Source of the DNA: Paenalicyclobacillus mengziensis
GTDB lineage: Bacteria > Bacillota > Bacilli > Alicyclobacillales > Alicyclobacillaceae
Reading direction: 5' to 3'
NCBI RefSeq assembly: GCF_017298635.1
Contig: NZ_CP071182.1
Span: 4,750,001 to 4,814,000, forward strand
DNA length: 64,000 nt
The position numbers and the translations under genes are program-made. The notes under the pieces are model-generated. The model did not search any database, was not told where the DNA came from, and saw nothing but the letters and a program-made list of their open reading frames with translations. Below, one piece after another: positions 42,482 through 51,472 of the stretch (positions are counted from its first letter, which is position 1; the number at the start of each line of letters is the position of its first letter).

Positions 42482-43888
42482 TTACGCTCGTACCTGACCG
42501 TGTCCGTGTACGATAAACTTATACGTCGTCAACTCCCGTATCCCCATTGGGCCGCGTGCATGTAACTTTTGCGTGGATATCCCAATTTCCGCCCCGTAAC
42601 CAAACTCGAACCCGTCCGTAAACCGAGTTGACGCATTATGGTAGACGACCGCTGCATCGACAGTCGACAGGAAGCGCCTCGCAGCTTCAGCGTCCTCCGT
42701 TATAATCGATTCCGAGTGCTGCGTCCCGTAGCGTGCGATGTGGTTGATGGCGTCGTCCAGGCTGGCCACCACTTTTATCGCCAGCTCTAGCGCAAGGTAC
42801 TCTGTCTCAAAATCGGTCTCGAGGGCCTCCGTAATGCGCCCGCCTGCCATAGTTTCGTCTCTGCCCCTGTGCTCAGAAGCGCCGAATCTGGCACCCATAT
42901 CGCCCGTCTGTCGCAACACTGCAAGCGTACGGGGACAGGCGTGGATGTGGACGCCATTATCGAGCAGGTGTTTCATGATGACCGGCAGAAACTCCTCCGC
43001 CACCGCCTCATGTACGAGCAGTGTCTCCATCGCGTTGCAGACAGAAGGACGCTGTACCTTGGCGTTCACGACGATGGGGATGGCTTTATCGAGATCGGCA
43101 GCGGCATCTACATATACATGGCAGTTTCCGACTCCCGTTTCGATGACCGGCACGCGTGCTCCTTCCACGACCCGCTGGATAAGTCCGGCCCCCCCGCGTG
43201 GGATGGCCAAATTGACGAGCCCACGAGCTTGAATGAGGATGTCCACCGCGTTGTGCTCCGTCCGATCTATCAACTGCACAGCATCGACAGGCAGGTTCGC
43301 CTCGACGAGGGCTTCGTGCAACGCAGCAACCAGGGCTTGATTGGACCGCAAGGCTTCTCGTCCGCCACGGAGGACAATCGCGTTGCCCGTTTTGATGGCG
43401 AGACCTGCCGCGTCCACGGTCACATTGGGGCGTGCCTCGTACACCATCGCAATCACACCCATAGGTACTCGTACCTTTACAATCTCCAAGCCATTCGGGC
43501 GGGTCGTCGTTTCGAGGACGTCGCCAACGGGGTCGTCTTGTGCCATCAGTTGACGCAATCCTTCCATCATCTGGGCCATCCGCTCTTCCGTCAACCGCAA
43601 GCGGTCAATCCGCGCCCCCGTGGCTTCTTGTGCCTGTGCCTCCGAGACGTCTGCTTCGTTTGCAGCCAGAATGATGTCGCGATTTCTCCAGAGGGCTTGC
43701 GCCATGAGTTCCAGAGCGACATTCTTCGTTTCAGCGGACGCAAGGCCAAGCACAGTTGAACTTGATTTCGCCGCGTAGAGCTTGCCATATACATCGTCGC
43801 GCAAACCCGCATCTTCACTCAAACCCGCTGCGTCTCGCTCACCCGCATCCGCACAGAAACTTTCACGATTTTCCACATCCATCACCAA
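42482..43888 (-). CDS. proA: Gamma-glutamyl phosphate reductase
   Basis: 468-residue aldehyde dehydrogenase-fold enzyme of proline synthesis. VPMGVIAMVYEARPNVTVD, the catalytic cysteine in VQRPSVCNAMETLL, and the C-terminal STRFTDGFEFGYGAEIGIST and GLREL-like LTTYKF are proA-specific. The N-terminal extension of about 35 acidic residues (with repeated DAG/ERD segments) is longer than usual. TTG start at 43888 with AGGAG seven bases upstream; an ATG lies two codons further on. 17 bp after proB. Confidence 0.92.
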   Translation of the reverse strand: MVMDVENRESFCADAGERDAAGLSEDAGLRDDVYGKLYAAKSSSTVLGLASAETKNVALELMAQALWRNRDIILAANEADVSEAQAQEATGARIDRLRLTEERMAQMMEGLRQLMAQDDPVGDVLETTTRPNGLEIVKVRVPMGVIAMVYEARPNVTVDAAGLAIKTGNAIVLRGGREALRSNQALVAALHEALVEANLPVDAVQLIDRTEHNAVDILIQARGLVNLAIPRGGAGLIQRVVEGARVPVIETGVGNCHVYVDAAADLDKAIPIVVNAKVQRPSVCNAMETLLVHEAVAEEFLPVIMKHLLDNGVHIHACPRTLAVLRQTGDMGARFGASEHRGRDETMAGGRITEALETDFETEYLALELAIKVVASLDDAINHIARYGTQHSESIITEDAEAARRFLSTVDAAVVYHNASTRFTDGFEFGYGAEIGISTQKLHARGPMGIRELTTYKFIVHGHGQVRA

Positions 43889-43905
43889 TGGTCATCTCCT
43901 CGAAA

Positions 43906-45063
43906 TCATATCGTCTTGGCTTGAAGGGCCATGTCGTTGCGATGGACAACTTCCTGCAGGTCATGCAGTTTTTCACCGTTTTGCTGGCGGGCCAGTAGCA
44001 GATGGAGGTCTTTTGCCGCAAAACTGACGATGCCTCGTGCCACCATTTCACCTTCCGGGCCAACCAAATCTACGGTCGCACCTTCACGGAAGTCCCCCAT
44101 CACTCCGACAACGCCTGGCAACAACAAACTGGCCGTATTCTTTGTGAGCGCCTCTACTGCCCCAGCGTCGATGCTGACCTGCCCTTCCGATCGCGACCCA
44201 TGCATCAGCCACGCCTTGCGCAAAGAAACGTGAATCGGTCTTGCATGAAAACGGGTGCCGACCGACTCATGCTTCTCAGCCACAATTCTCGCCAACACGT
44301 TTTCTTCGCTGGCAGCTGCCACCACCACATCGCATCCCCCGGCCACAGCTACCTTCGCGGCGGCGATCTTCGTGCGCATCCCCCCGGTTCCGACGCTGCT
44401 CCCCGCACCAAAAGCCCATCCTTCCAACTCGCGCGTTATCTCGAACACATCGGCAATCCGCATTGCTGCCGGGTCAGTTGCTGGATTTCCCGTGTAAAGG
44501 CCGTCAATATCCGTTAAGAGGACCAGTTCCTCTGCCTCCGTAACGAGTGCAACCAGACTGGCAAGAGTGTCGTTGTCACCAAACCGGATCTCATCGACAG
44601 CCACCGTGTCATTTTCATTCACAATCGGGATAATGCCGTGACGCATCAGGGTCATCAGCGTGTTCCGAATGTGGACGAAGCGTGACCTATCCTCAATATC
44701 TGATCTCGTCAACAGGACCTGCCCAATCGCGATGTCCCGGCTGTGGAACAGTTGCTCGTAGGTGTGCATGAGAAGCCCTTGACCAACCGACGCCGCGGCC
44801 TGCTTCTCCGGCATCGTAATGCTGGACCTGCGCCATCCGAGTTTGCCAAGACCCGCGGCTACTGCACCCGAGGACACGAGCACCATCTGAATGCCGGACT
44901 TCTGAATGGCAGAGACTTGTCCAACGATGCGCTCAAGTTTCTGCACAGACAGGCGACCGTCTGCATCAGTGATTGAACTCGACCCAATTTTGACCACCAT
45001 TCTCCTCACTTTGTCAGCCTTTGTACTCGTCCTTTCGGATGCCGAGTCTTGCTCCAGAACCAC
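43906..45063 (-). CDS. proB: Glutamate 5-kinase
   Basis: 385 residues: an amino acid kinase domain with MVVKIGSSSITD, VSSGAVAAGL, NENDTVAVDEIRFGDND and VGTGGMRTKIAAAKVA, then a C-terminal PUA domain (about 295-375). First step of proline synthesis. The GTG at 45063 has an excellent GGAGG seven bases upstream and gives a 21-residue extension relative to the usual start; an ATG at 45000 with AGGAG is too close. Preceded by a T-box leader, so regulated by uncharged tRNA-Pro. Confidence 0.93.
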   Translation of the reverse strand: MVLEQDSASERTSTKADKVRRMVVKIGSSSITDADGRLSVQKLERIVGQVSAIQKSGIQMVLVSSGAVAAGLGKLGWRRSSITMPEKQAAASVGQGLLMHTYEQLFHSRDIAIGQVLLTRSDIEDRSRFVHIRNTLMTLMRHGIIPIVNENDTVAVDEIRFGDNDTLASLVALVTEAEELVLLTDIDGLYTGNPATDPAAMRIADVFEITRELEGWAFGAGSSVGTGGMRTKIAAAKVAVAGGCDVVVAAASEENVLARIVAEKHESVGTRFHARPIHVSLRKAWLMHGSRSEGQVSIDAGAVEALTKNTASLLLPGVVGVMGDFREGATVDLVGPEGEMVARGIVSFAAKDLHLLLARQQNGEKLHDLQEVVHRNDMALQAKTI

Positions 45064-45204
45064 GTTGCCACCTCCGATTGCAAATCAAACTATCCCTCAA
45101 AACACTCCGTCAACGAATGACCTGTACTCAAAAACAGGCCGTTGAATCAATCACCTATCCATAAAGCACGCAACAATAAAACACGCAGTAAAATGGTTGA
45201 AAAC

Positions 45205-45470
45205 AGAAAAAGCCCTTCATCCCGAAGGACGAAAGGCTGTTATTCCGCGGTACCACCTTCATAAGTATGCGTCCACATTGACCAGAGGCAGTGAATCGCA
45301 TACCCACTCACCCCAGGTAACGGCTGGTCCGTTCCGCTTTTCACGGAAAGCTATGGAGGCGGGAACAAATGCTTCACGTTCGGCGAGGATTTTCAGCCAA
45401 CCACCCTCACTCTCTGGACGAACGACGGTTTTGCACTTGTGGTTCTCCATCATTGCTGTGATGTATCAAA
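45205..45470 (-). promoter_or_regulatory. T-box riboswitch leader of proBA
   Basis: The T-box core AAGGTGGTACCGCGG (45259-45245) is followed by a terminator stem (GGAC-GAAAGGCT against AGCCCTTCATCC on the plus strand) and a T-run at 45211-45207. Upstream on the minus strand are AGAGAGT, GGTTGGCTGAAAATCC and GTGAAGC, the usual Stem I elements. A CCC codon at 45363-45361 just before GCCTCC may be the proline specifier, but the loop was not folded. Expected to antiterminate when tRNA-Pro is uncharged. Confidence 0.92.
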
Positions 45471-45488
45471 TTAATTTGATTTTGTATG

Positions 45489-45517
45489 GTTATACATCGG
45501 TTTTCGAACATTGTCAA
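45489..45517 (-). promoter_or_regulatory. Promoter of the proBA T-box transcript
   Basis: Minus-strand TTGACA (45517-45512), exact 17-bp spacer, TATAAC (45494-45489): a near-consensus sigma-A promoter just upstream of the T-box leader. Confidence 0.82.
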
Positions 45518-45531
45518 GAGAGCCATCGCGT

Positions 45532-45711
45532 TTAATTCAACTCAAGACCCGTCTCCCTGACAGCATGCTCCCAACTCGGATAGTAATATAATGCATGTTT
45601 CATCAATACCGGGTCACTCTGCTTGACTCGCTTCTTGTTTAGTGGATCTCCTTGCTCACTAAGCTCCTTAATTCGGGTGATGACGTCATCAGCACTCATT
45701 TCTAGCTGCAT
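45532..45711 (-). CDS. Small protein with one HNH-associated repeat-like domain
   Basis: 59 residues, basic and charged. The pattern DDVITRIKELSEQGDPLN, then LMKHALYYYPSWEHAVRETGLEL, resembles the homing-endonuclease-associated (HNH) repeat, whose core is phenylalanine/tyrosine-x-SW-x-A-hxxAGL. Such repeats bind DNA. GGAG lies ten bases before the ATG. No HNH nuclease domain is attached, so it may be a stand-alone DNA-binding protein. It ends immediately upstream of the proBA promoter and lies 120 bp after an unrelated HTH protein on the same strand. Confidence 0.65.
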   Translation of the reverse strand: MQLEMSADDVITRIKELSEQGDPLNKKRVKQSDPVLMKHALYYYPSWEHAVRETGLELN

Positions 45712-45833
45712 CTCGTAGTCACTCCTCTTTGGGATACTTTACTTCTGCTATCAGGTTACCCTGTTTCTATCTCCTTAGTCGTATTCGGCGCATTTTATCA
45801 ATCTCATTTGTATCGTATCGGAGACTTATGATT

Positions 45834-46955
45834 TCAGGAGTCACTTGAGTTCTGAATGAAGTTCTCTACTTGGTGAAGTATGTACGCGTGAATCTGTTGT
45901 CTCGCAGCTCTTTCGCCAAGCAATTGTGTCAAATCAACATAGGCTTGTCCTACGGCTGCCTGCAGCATGCACAGTGCATGTTGCATCAGTTCATCTCGCG
46001 AAAGAGCATCCATATCAATTCTTGTTACGAGATGTTTTGTACTGTTTCCCCCTGCTGTAAAAGGCAACTGAATCCTGCAGATAAATTCCTCCGTCTGAGC
46101 ATCATCACTCGCACCGGACATAACAGTCGGGGCCACTCGGTTTTGCTCCTCTGATATCAAGTTCTCTGGCAGCACATCATTGCCCAAACCGGTAGTGGTA
46201 GCACTGGCGGTAGCGATGGTACTGGCGGTGTCCTCCTGTAGTTGCGTCAACTGGGTCACTGCGAGTGGTTTCTCCGATTTTGTCACCACCATGGCTTTTC
46301 TAGCAGGGTAGAAGACGCAAGATTGCTTTCCTTCTTGGTACGTCTCAACTAGACCCTGGCCACCATCTTGAGGCCCCGAACTGGTCTGGGTTTCTATGCG
46401 TTCTTTGGCCTCGCAGTTGTTCTCTGCGTTTGTGAGCAGACGTTCAATCTCTCTTTGCTCAAGTGCACTGTCTCTCAGTCCCCACTTGTTTAGCCAGTGA
46501 AACAACGCGGGGCCGCTGATTCCCTGTTGATGAGCAATTTTGTTTTTACTCTTGCCCGCGGCCCGCTCTCTCAGGTATTCCTCCCGAGACAAGGAAAAGC
46601 CCATCCTTTCTCTTCCCTTCCTGACATATTCCATCCGGCGATGCTCCATCAGACGTGGGACCTTGAATCCAAAGCCCCCTAAAAAGTCGCCTAAGCTGTT
46701 CAAAATACGCACATCTAATGCGGTGTACCTTGCAGCTATGGACGGTGACAATGCAACACCAATCACCTCACAGGCGACCTGCAGACTCGTTCGATTCGAG
46801 ATCCACCTGAGCGTCTCATTAAACTTCATCTCATGCTGGGAACCAAAACTACGGATGACCGAATTCCAATCGATTCCCTCAAATTCCACCTCAACTGAAC
46901 TACCCTCAACTGCTTGGTCCTGAACGATGTTGAGTTGATCTTCTGATAAACTCAT
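45834..46955 (-). CDS. Unknown protein with a central helix-turn-helix
   Basis: About 373 residues, not recognised. An N-terminal segment (about 25-110) is rich in hydrophobic helices. A basic HTH-like region follows at about 120-165: REEYLRERAAGKSKNKIAHQ, then GISGPALFHWLNKWGL, similar to phage or resolvase-type HTH domains. The linker (about 185-300) is low in complexity and Thr/Ala-rich, and the C-terminal part (about 310-373) is helical. It could be a DNA-binding regulator of mobile origin. ATG at 46955 with GAGGTGG upstream. The small HNH-repeat gene follows it. Confidence 0.6.
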   Translation of the reverse strand: MSLSEDQLNIVQDQAVEGSSVEVEFEGIDWNSVIRSFGSQHEMKFNETLRWISNRTSLQVACEVIGVALSPSIAARYTALDVRILNSLGDFLGGFGFKVPRLMEHRRMEYVRKGRERMGFSLSREEYLRERAAGKSKNKIAHQQGISGPALFHWLNKWGLRDSALEQREIERLLTNAENNCEAKERIETQTSSGPQDGGQGLVETYQEGKQSCVFYPARKAMVVTKSEKPLAVTQLTQLQEDTASTIATASATTTGLGNDVLPENLISEEQNRVAPTVMSGASDDAQTEEFICRIQLPFTAGGNSTKHLVTRIDMDALSRDELMQHALCMLQAAVGQAYVDLTQLLGERAARQQIHAYILHQVENFIQNSSDS

Positions 46956-47174
46956 CTTTCTTCCACCTCGAATTGTTGGCAAAGACACTGTCGTGACATG
47001 AAAGTGAAGAAATCACTGTTTGCGAACAATGATTTGCATCGGGAATCGTACCCAATCGACAAATTTCAACATCGCCGTTACAGGTATTCGGTAGTTGCCC
47101 TGATTTTCCCTTCTGAAATTGTTCCGTTTCAGTGGACAATTTCAGTTTATCCGAAGTTTGGACTACGGACAGAA

Positions 47175-47200
47175 CAAAAAATGGGCCCCGAAGGGCCCGG
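47175..47200 (-). terminator. Terminator after the membrane protein at 47.2-47.7 kb
   Basis: Minus-strand stem CCGGGCCC-TTCG-GGGCCCAT followed by TTTTTTG; ends the leftward transcript. Confidence 0.82.
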
Positions 47201-47215
47201 TTGAAGCGGAGTATA

Positions 47216-47731
47216 TCAAAGTTTTCCAGAGCTCATGGCCTGCATGATGTTGCCGAAAAACGTGCTTATCTGCTGTGAAATCAGAGACAACTGCTGGCTG
47301 ATTTGCTGAAGTCGGGCCTGGATTCCTGTCAACTGTGCGCTTTGACGAGCCAGTGAACTGGCGTTTTGCTGCGCTGTTTGATTCAGGTGATGAAGAGAAC
47401 CCGACACCCCGCTCATCCAAACAGCCGCGACGACGATCAGCACCACAGCAGCCATTCCAACCAGGGCCCACAGCCATCCATAGCGAGGCTTACTTACCAT
47501 GCGGGCGTGTTGCTCTGCAGCGTATTGGTTGTCAACGTTGTAGGGGTCGTGTACCCCGCCTTGTCTATGAGAATACGGCCGTTGCGTACCGTACCAACCT
47601 CCAGACATCCCTTGTCCCATATATGGTCGTTGACGTCGGTTCTCGTGCTCTGACAGTTGACGGTTTGACTCCTTGTCACTCCGGGGGCCGTTCGACGCAT
47701 CGATACGTGTCAAACGATACCGTTGTGCCAT
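47216..47731 (-). CDS. Single-pass membrane protein with coiled coil
   Basis: 171 residues: a Gln/Arg/Tyr-rich cytoplasmic N-terminus of about 80 residues, one transmembrane helix (WLWALVGMAAVVLIVVAAVW), and a Gln/Leu/Ser-rich coiled coil outside. It begins MAQRYRLTRID, very like the start MTDRYRLVKLK of the protein encoded just upstream, so the two may be distant paralogues or share a docking peptide. GGAG at the start. Function unknown. Confidence 0.65.
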   Translation of the reverse strand: MAQRYRLTRIDASNGPRSDKESNRQLSEHENRRQRPYMGQGMSGGWYGTQRPYSHRQGGVHDPYNVDNQYAAEQHARMVSKPRYGWLWALVGMAAVVLIVVAAVWMSGVSGSLHHLNQTAQQNASSLARQSAQLTGIQARLQQISQQLSLISQQISTFFGNIMQAMSSGKL

Positions 47732-47925
47732 CGAAATCGGACTCCTTTCGTTAGAGGGATGAGGGGGGTCACCCCCTGTGACTCTATGCTTAAAGGGTTC
47801 GAATCCGAGGATTGTAAACTGTCCGTCTTAAGTGGCGTAGACAAGCCTATCTTCACTGACGCGCATGGTTTTATTTTGATAATTCAGTCTTTTAAATCAG
47901 ATATATCAGATGTCAGTTTTGGTTT

Positions 47926-48213
47926 CTACGCTAAGAGCCCACGGTGCGCAACGATGCGGCCATTACTCGATATGTAGCGTGCGAGGTGTTTTTGCGAACC
48001 GTCTTGACCAGTGACGTACCAAGCCACAACGAGTCCGGCAAGCAGGCATGCGGAAATGCACATCCGTATAGCCAACTGCACCTGATGTCGATTCCGTTTG
48101 CGCTTCAGCACCCACACTTCCCCGTCATCGAGTTCAATACGCGTCCCCATCAACGGTAGTCGTCGCTTACTGCGGCAGGATTTCAGCTTCACGAGGCGAT
48201 ACCTGTCCGTCAT
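47926..48213 (-). CDS. Small single-pass membrane protein
   Basis: 95 residues: a basic N-terminal half, a transmembrane helix at about 46-68 and a short outside tail. It shares the initial RYRL motif with the following membrane protein gene. GGGGA precedes the ATG. Same strand and about 195 bp apart. Function unknown. Confidence 0.6.
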   Translation of the reverse strand: MTDRYRLVKLKSCRSKRRLPLMGTRIELDDGEVWVLKRKRNRHQVQLAIRMCISACLLAGLVVAWYVTGQDGSQKHLARYISSNGRIVAHRGLLA

Positions 48214-48490
48214 TTCGCGGAGTCCCCTTTCCTGAGCCTATTGCAAATTCGCGTATGCGTCGCCAACCTGAATAGACACATCGACGCCAACCTGGACTAC
48301 CCCTCTTGGGGCAGCGGCACGAGGCACAAATTCTTACGATACAGTTACGGAACGGCTCCGCTTTTTGTGTCGGTGGTTCTTATTCATGATACAGACGTTC
48401 GACTTGCGACTGTGATGCGTGCCAGGATGATCTCGCCCGTGCTTGTCCGTCCCCTCCGAAGTTGCTATATTCGTCTCGGGAGTTGATTTC

Positions 48491-49210
48491 ATGAAAGTAG
48501 GAAGAAATGACCCTTGTCCTTGCGGAAGCGGTAAGAAGTTCAAGAAGTGTTGCATCGACAAACCAGAATACCACACACACACCCATAGCCACGCCCATGC
48601 ACACACCGTGACGGAGTTTCAGTCGCTCGCCGAGGCCATGGAACACGGCCTGCAACACCTAGAAGCCGGTGAGGATGAAAAAGCAGCACGCATCTGGCTT
48701 GCAGGATGGGATTCGCTCGTACGGTACGCCGAGAAAGAAGGCCTTCGCTCCCTCGAGCGGGTAGACAGCCGTCACCGCAACACGTTACCTGAATTTGTTT
48801 CCAACTGGGTACAAGACTTGGAGTCGTGTTTAGGCAACCTTGCTATGGGAGACGAACAGTGGGGGCACGCGCGTCTCAAGATGATCCGAGAACTACTGCA
48901 ACAATTTCCAAACAGCGACTTAGAGTTGATCTTTAATATGCAAGAGGCAGCAGCGGAGACGCAATTTCTGCTTGGCCACCGTGACGAAGGCGATGCACTC
49001 TTCGCTGCACTTGTGGATGCACATCCAGACAACGCTTGGGCTTATATCGGGTGGGGCGATATGTACAGCCCCGCATTTTATCGCGGTCGTTGGCAGAAAG
49101 ACGTCAACCGGGCTCGCGAAATCTACGAAAGCGGCCTTCGCACTGCCACCCCTCGCGATGTCATCGAAGACCGGATTCGGCTTCTCGAGGATGCCAACAC
49201 GGGAAAGTAG
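48491..49210 (+). CDS. SEC-C motif protein with a His-rich segment
   Basis: 239 residues. The zinc-binding SEC-C motif, [18 protein letters not shown], lies at the very N-terminus. Directly after it is [11 protein letters not shown], a metal-binding histidine run. The rest (about 50-239) is helical and TPR-like ([23 protein letters not shown]). The ATG at 48491 is preferred (GGGAG upstream) since it places the SEC-C motif at residue 1 as in relatives. Possible chaperone-like or metal-handling role. Confidence 0.82.
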   Translation: MKVGRNDPCPCGSGKKFKKCCIDKPEYHTHTHSHAHAHTVTEFQSLAEAMEHGLQHLEAGEDEKAARIWLAGWDSLVRYAEKEGLRSLERVDSRHRNTLPEFVSNWVQDLESCLGNLAMGDEQWGHARLKMIRELLQQFPNSDLELIFNMQEAAAETQFLLGHRDEGDALFAALVDAHPDNAWAYIGWGDMYSPAFYRGRWQKDVNRAREIYESGLRTATPRDVIEDRIRLLEDANTGK

Positions 49211-49217
49211 TTTGCAA

Positions 49218-49257
49218 GGAAGTCACTCCCACGCGGACGGGGTGACTTCCTTCATTT
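49218..49257 (+). terminator. Terminator after the SEC-C gene
   Basis: Stem GGAAGTCACTCC / GGGGTGACTTCC followed by TTCATTT. Confidence 0.8.
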
Positions 49258-49329
49258 GGGTCGCCTGTGAATCCCGCTTTGATGAGTCCCATTTGGGCCC
49301 GCTACGAGTTCTTCCGCATCTTTAAAAAG

Positions 49330-49649
49330 TTATCAACAAGGCATGCGTAATTATCCACAGTTTTCCCACAAATCATCCACAGGGACCCTTTGCAGCGGAA
49401 TACGTAATGCTCCCGAAAGACGGTGTCGGAACATTTTTTGTACAAACACACGTTCCTATTCAGCAGTATTTGACACACACCATAAGAAATACGCACCACT
49501 TGTCCACAGGTTTATCCACAACCGGTGCATAACTGTACCTGCGATTCCATCGCTGTTTTCGAGTATTTATCCACAACGGCTTCGTACTGCAACATTCGAT
49601 GAGTGTGCATAGCCATCGTTACGTAAACCGTCCCATTTTCTGTGGACAA
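49330..49649. other. DnaA-box cluster (origin-like or DnaA-titrating region)
   Basis: Boxes close to TTATCCACA: TTATCAACA 49330-49338, TTATCCACA 49351-49359, TTTCCCACA 49362-49370, TCATCCACA 49373-49381, TTGTCCACA 49500-49508, TTATCCACA 49512-49520 and 49567-49575, and TTGTCCACA inverted at 49641-49649. Three are exact consensus. No dnaA, dnaN, rpmH or gyrase gene is near and no clear AT-rich unwinding element is seen, so this is more likely a DnaA-binding control region than oriC. Confidence 0.82.
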
Positions 49650-49793
49650 TTGGGCCTGTGAGTAATTACGCAGGACCTCATTTGGACAATGGGTGAATAT
49701 GGATGAGCGCCCGAACAGTACATTTGCCGGTGCATAGGTTAAATAGCACGAAACTGCAATGTATCCCATTTCATATCGTGAGGGCGTGATTTT

Positions 49794-49925
49794 ATGGGAC
49801 TAGGAGTAAGCGTTGGCCTTGGAGCAACCTTCGTGGCCATCGTGGTAGGACGAATGATGCTTCGCTCGGCAGTTCATCGAAAAATGGCCGAAAGAACAGC
49901 GCGTAACCGTCGCGAGCGCTCGTAA
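49794..49925 (+). CDS. Small single-pass membrane protein
   Basis: 43 residues: a hydrophobic N-terminal helix (GVSVGLGATFVAIVVG) then a basic tail (HRKMAERTARNRRERS). GAGGG is about ten bases before the ATG. Immediately downstream of the DnaA-box cluster, so its promoter probably lies within the cluster and could respond to DnaA. Function unknown. Confidence 0.5.
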   Translation: MGLGVSVGLGATFVAIVVGRMMLRSAVHRKMAERTARNRRERS

Positions 49926-50018
49926 ACTTCATCACACAGACCTGACAGAGTACAGATTTTTACCCTCCCAAAATACGAGGCTGAGGAGCCCACGGTCCCT
50001 ACTCTGGCCCACAAATCG

Positions 50019-50046
50019 AAAAAGAGCCGGCGTAACCGGCTCTCTC
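50019..50046 (-). terminator. Terminator of the NlpC/P60 gene
   Basis: Stem GAGCCGG-TTACG-CCGGCTC followed by TTTTTC on the minus strand. Confidence 0.8.
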
Positions 50047-50123
50047 TGCGTCTATTGGTCTGTCTATTGATGTATATTTTCCGCCCGGTTCACTACATTG
50101 AAAGGACGAAGTGATGTCTCACG

Positions 50124-51287
50124 TTACTTGATGTAACGGCGTGCACCGATATACCGACTTGCCCAGTATGGGTCTGAGAACAACGGCGTCACAATCAATC
50201 CCGCGTCTTCTGAGTCAACCATCATGTCATTTCCCACATAGATGCCCACGTGCGATGCGCCAGGAGCATATGTGCTAAAGAAGACCACATCTCCAGGCTG
50301 AAGGTTGTTTCGACTAACCGGAACGCCCTCTGCAAATTGGGACCAAGTGTCTCGCGCAATATACACACCAAAATGCGCAAATACAAACTGTGTAAACCCT
50401 GAGCAGTCGAAACCAGGGTTTGGCGTTGTGCCTCCCCATATGTACGGTAAGCCAACAAAGGACTCCGCGTAATTGATGAGCGCATTGACATTGACCGATT
50501 TGAGGCTCGCTTCGGCTTGCCCGAGATACGCCTGATTTTTCATCTTCGCTTCGGCCTCAAGAGTAGCAAGCTGTATCTGACGTATTTGGTTTTTGGTCAA
50601 CTTAATCTGGCTCTCGAGAATCCCACGTTGTTTTTCCGCGAAACTAAGGTTCTGGTTGGTTCTTGCCAGTGACAACTCCTGTTGGTGTTCAAGACTCAGG
50701 TACTGCTGCTGCAAGGCCTGCAACTGCGTACTCTTTGCTGCAATCGCTGCATAATTCGATTGCTGCTTTGCCTGTTCAGTTTTTAACTGGCCCTGCAGGT
50801 TCTTAACCTGATTGAGTAACGATTTCTCTGCTGAAGCCACTCGAGTCAAAAGTTCCATTCGGCTAAGGAAGTCAGAAAAACTTGCGGAGTTAAAGAGGAC
50901 GTCCAAGTAAGGAACATTGCCATCTTCAACCTGCGCTCGCAAGATGGTCTTTAACTTGTTGGTATCAGATTGCAGCTTTTGCTGACTTGCCGTTATCTCG
51001 TTATTCAATTGTTGAAGTTCTTTTGTCAACTGTACAAGTTGGTTTCTCTCCGTTGTGATTTCACTCGAGACGGCAGCAATTTTCGTCTTATTTTGATTGA
51101 TTGAGACTTGTAATGACTGTGCTTTTGCTTTTGCTGCTGTAATCTGATGAGTCGTCTGACTCGCTTTATTCTGTAGGTTTGACAGTTGTTTTTGCTTCTG
51201 CGACAAAGAATCAGCGTGTGCTGATGGGATAAGGCAGCTCATGAGGAGCGCAATCGATCCCACGAACATCCACGTCTTTCGAAGCAC
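50124..51287 (-). CDS. Secreted NlpC/P60 peptidoglycan endopeptidase with coiled coil
   Basis: About 387 residues: signal peptide (KTWMFVGSIALLMSCLIPSAHA), a long coiled coil (about 30-270) of the PcsB/CwlO type rich in Gln/Asn/Lys/Leu, and an NlpC/P60 domain with PGFDCSGFTQ (catalytic Cys), GASHVGIYVG (His) and a third polar residue in DSEDAG. GTG at 51287 has GGAGGGG upstream and puts the signal peptide at the N-terminus. Probably regulated by FtsEX-like partners, judging from its PcsB-type build. Confidence 0.88.
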   Translation of the reverse strand: MLRKTWMFVGSIALLMSCLIPSAHADSLSQKQKQLSNLQNKASQTTHQITAAKAKAQSLQVSINQNKTKIAAVSSEITTERNQLVQLTKELQQLNNEITASQQKLQSDTNKLKTILRAQVEDGNVPYLDVLFNSASFSDFLSRMELLTRVASAEKSLLNQVKNLQGQLKTEQAKQQSNYAAIAAKSTQLQALQQQYLSLEHQQELSLARTNQNLSFAEKQRGILESQIKLTKNQIRQIQLATLEAEAKMKNQAYLGQAEASLKSVNVNALINYAESFVGLPYIWGGTTPNPGFDCSGFTQFVFAHFGVYIARDTWSQFAEGVPVSRNNLQPGDVVFFSTYAPGASHVGIYVGNDMMVDSEDAGLIVTPLFSDPYWASRYIGARRYIK

Positions 51288-51410
51288 AGCTTCCCCTCCC
51301 ATGACACAATGGCCTCTGTCACGGGATTTCGACAACCAGTGGCAAAATCCTTCAAGAAATTTCAAACATTAGCTGTCGGTCGGCTTTTGTCAGGTCCTGT
51401 CGTAGCAAAC

Positions 51411-51453
51411 ACGGCCAATCAGAGCCAATCTCCGCCAATCACAGCCAATCCCT
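51411..51453. repeat. Short GCCAATC direct repeats with ~10-bp period
   Basis: GCCAATC occurs four times (CGGCCAATCAGAGCCAATC then CGCCAATCACAGCCAATC) immediately downstream of the lactonase-like gene. Ten-bp spacing places copies on one helical face. Confidence 0.7.
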
Positions 51454-51472
51454 CAAGCGATTCGGCCAGACA

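Noticed and set aside
42869..43759. 296-residue plus-strand frame
   Set aside because: Antisense to proA, composition of a shadow frame, no start signal.
47745..47790. Terminator from GGGGGG-TCA-CCCCC
   Set aside because: The stem is short with a three-base loop and no T-run in either direction; probably incidental.
49330..49649. Chromosomal replication origin
   Set aside because: DnaA boxes are convincing but dnaA, dnaN, rpmH and gyr genes are absent and there is no clear AT-rich unwinding element. Kept only as a DnaA-box cluster.
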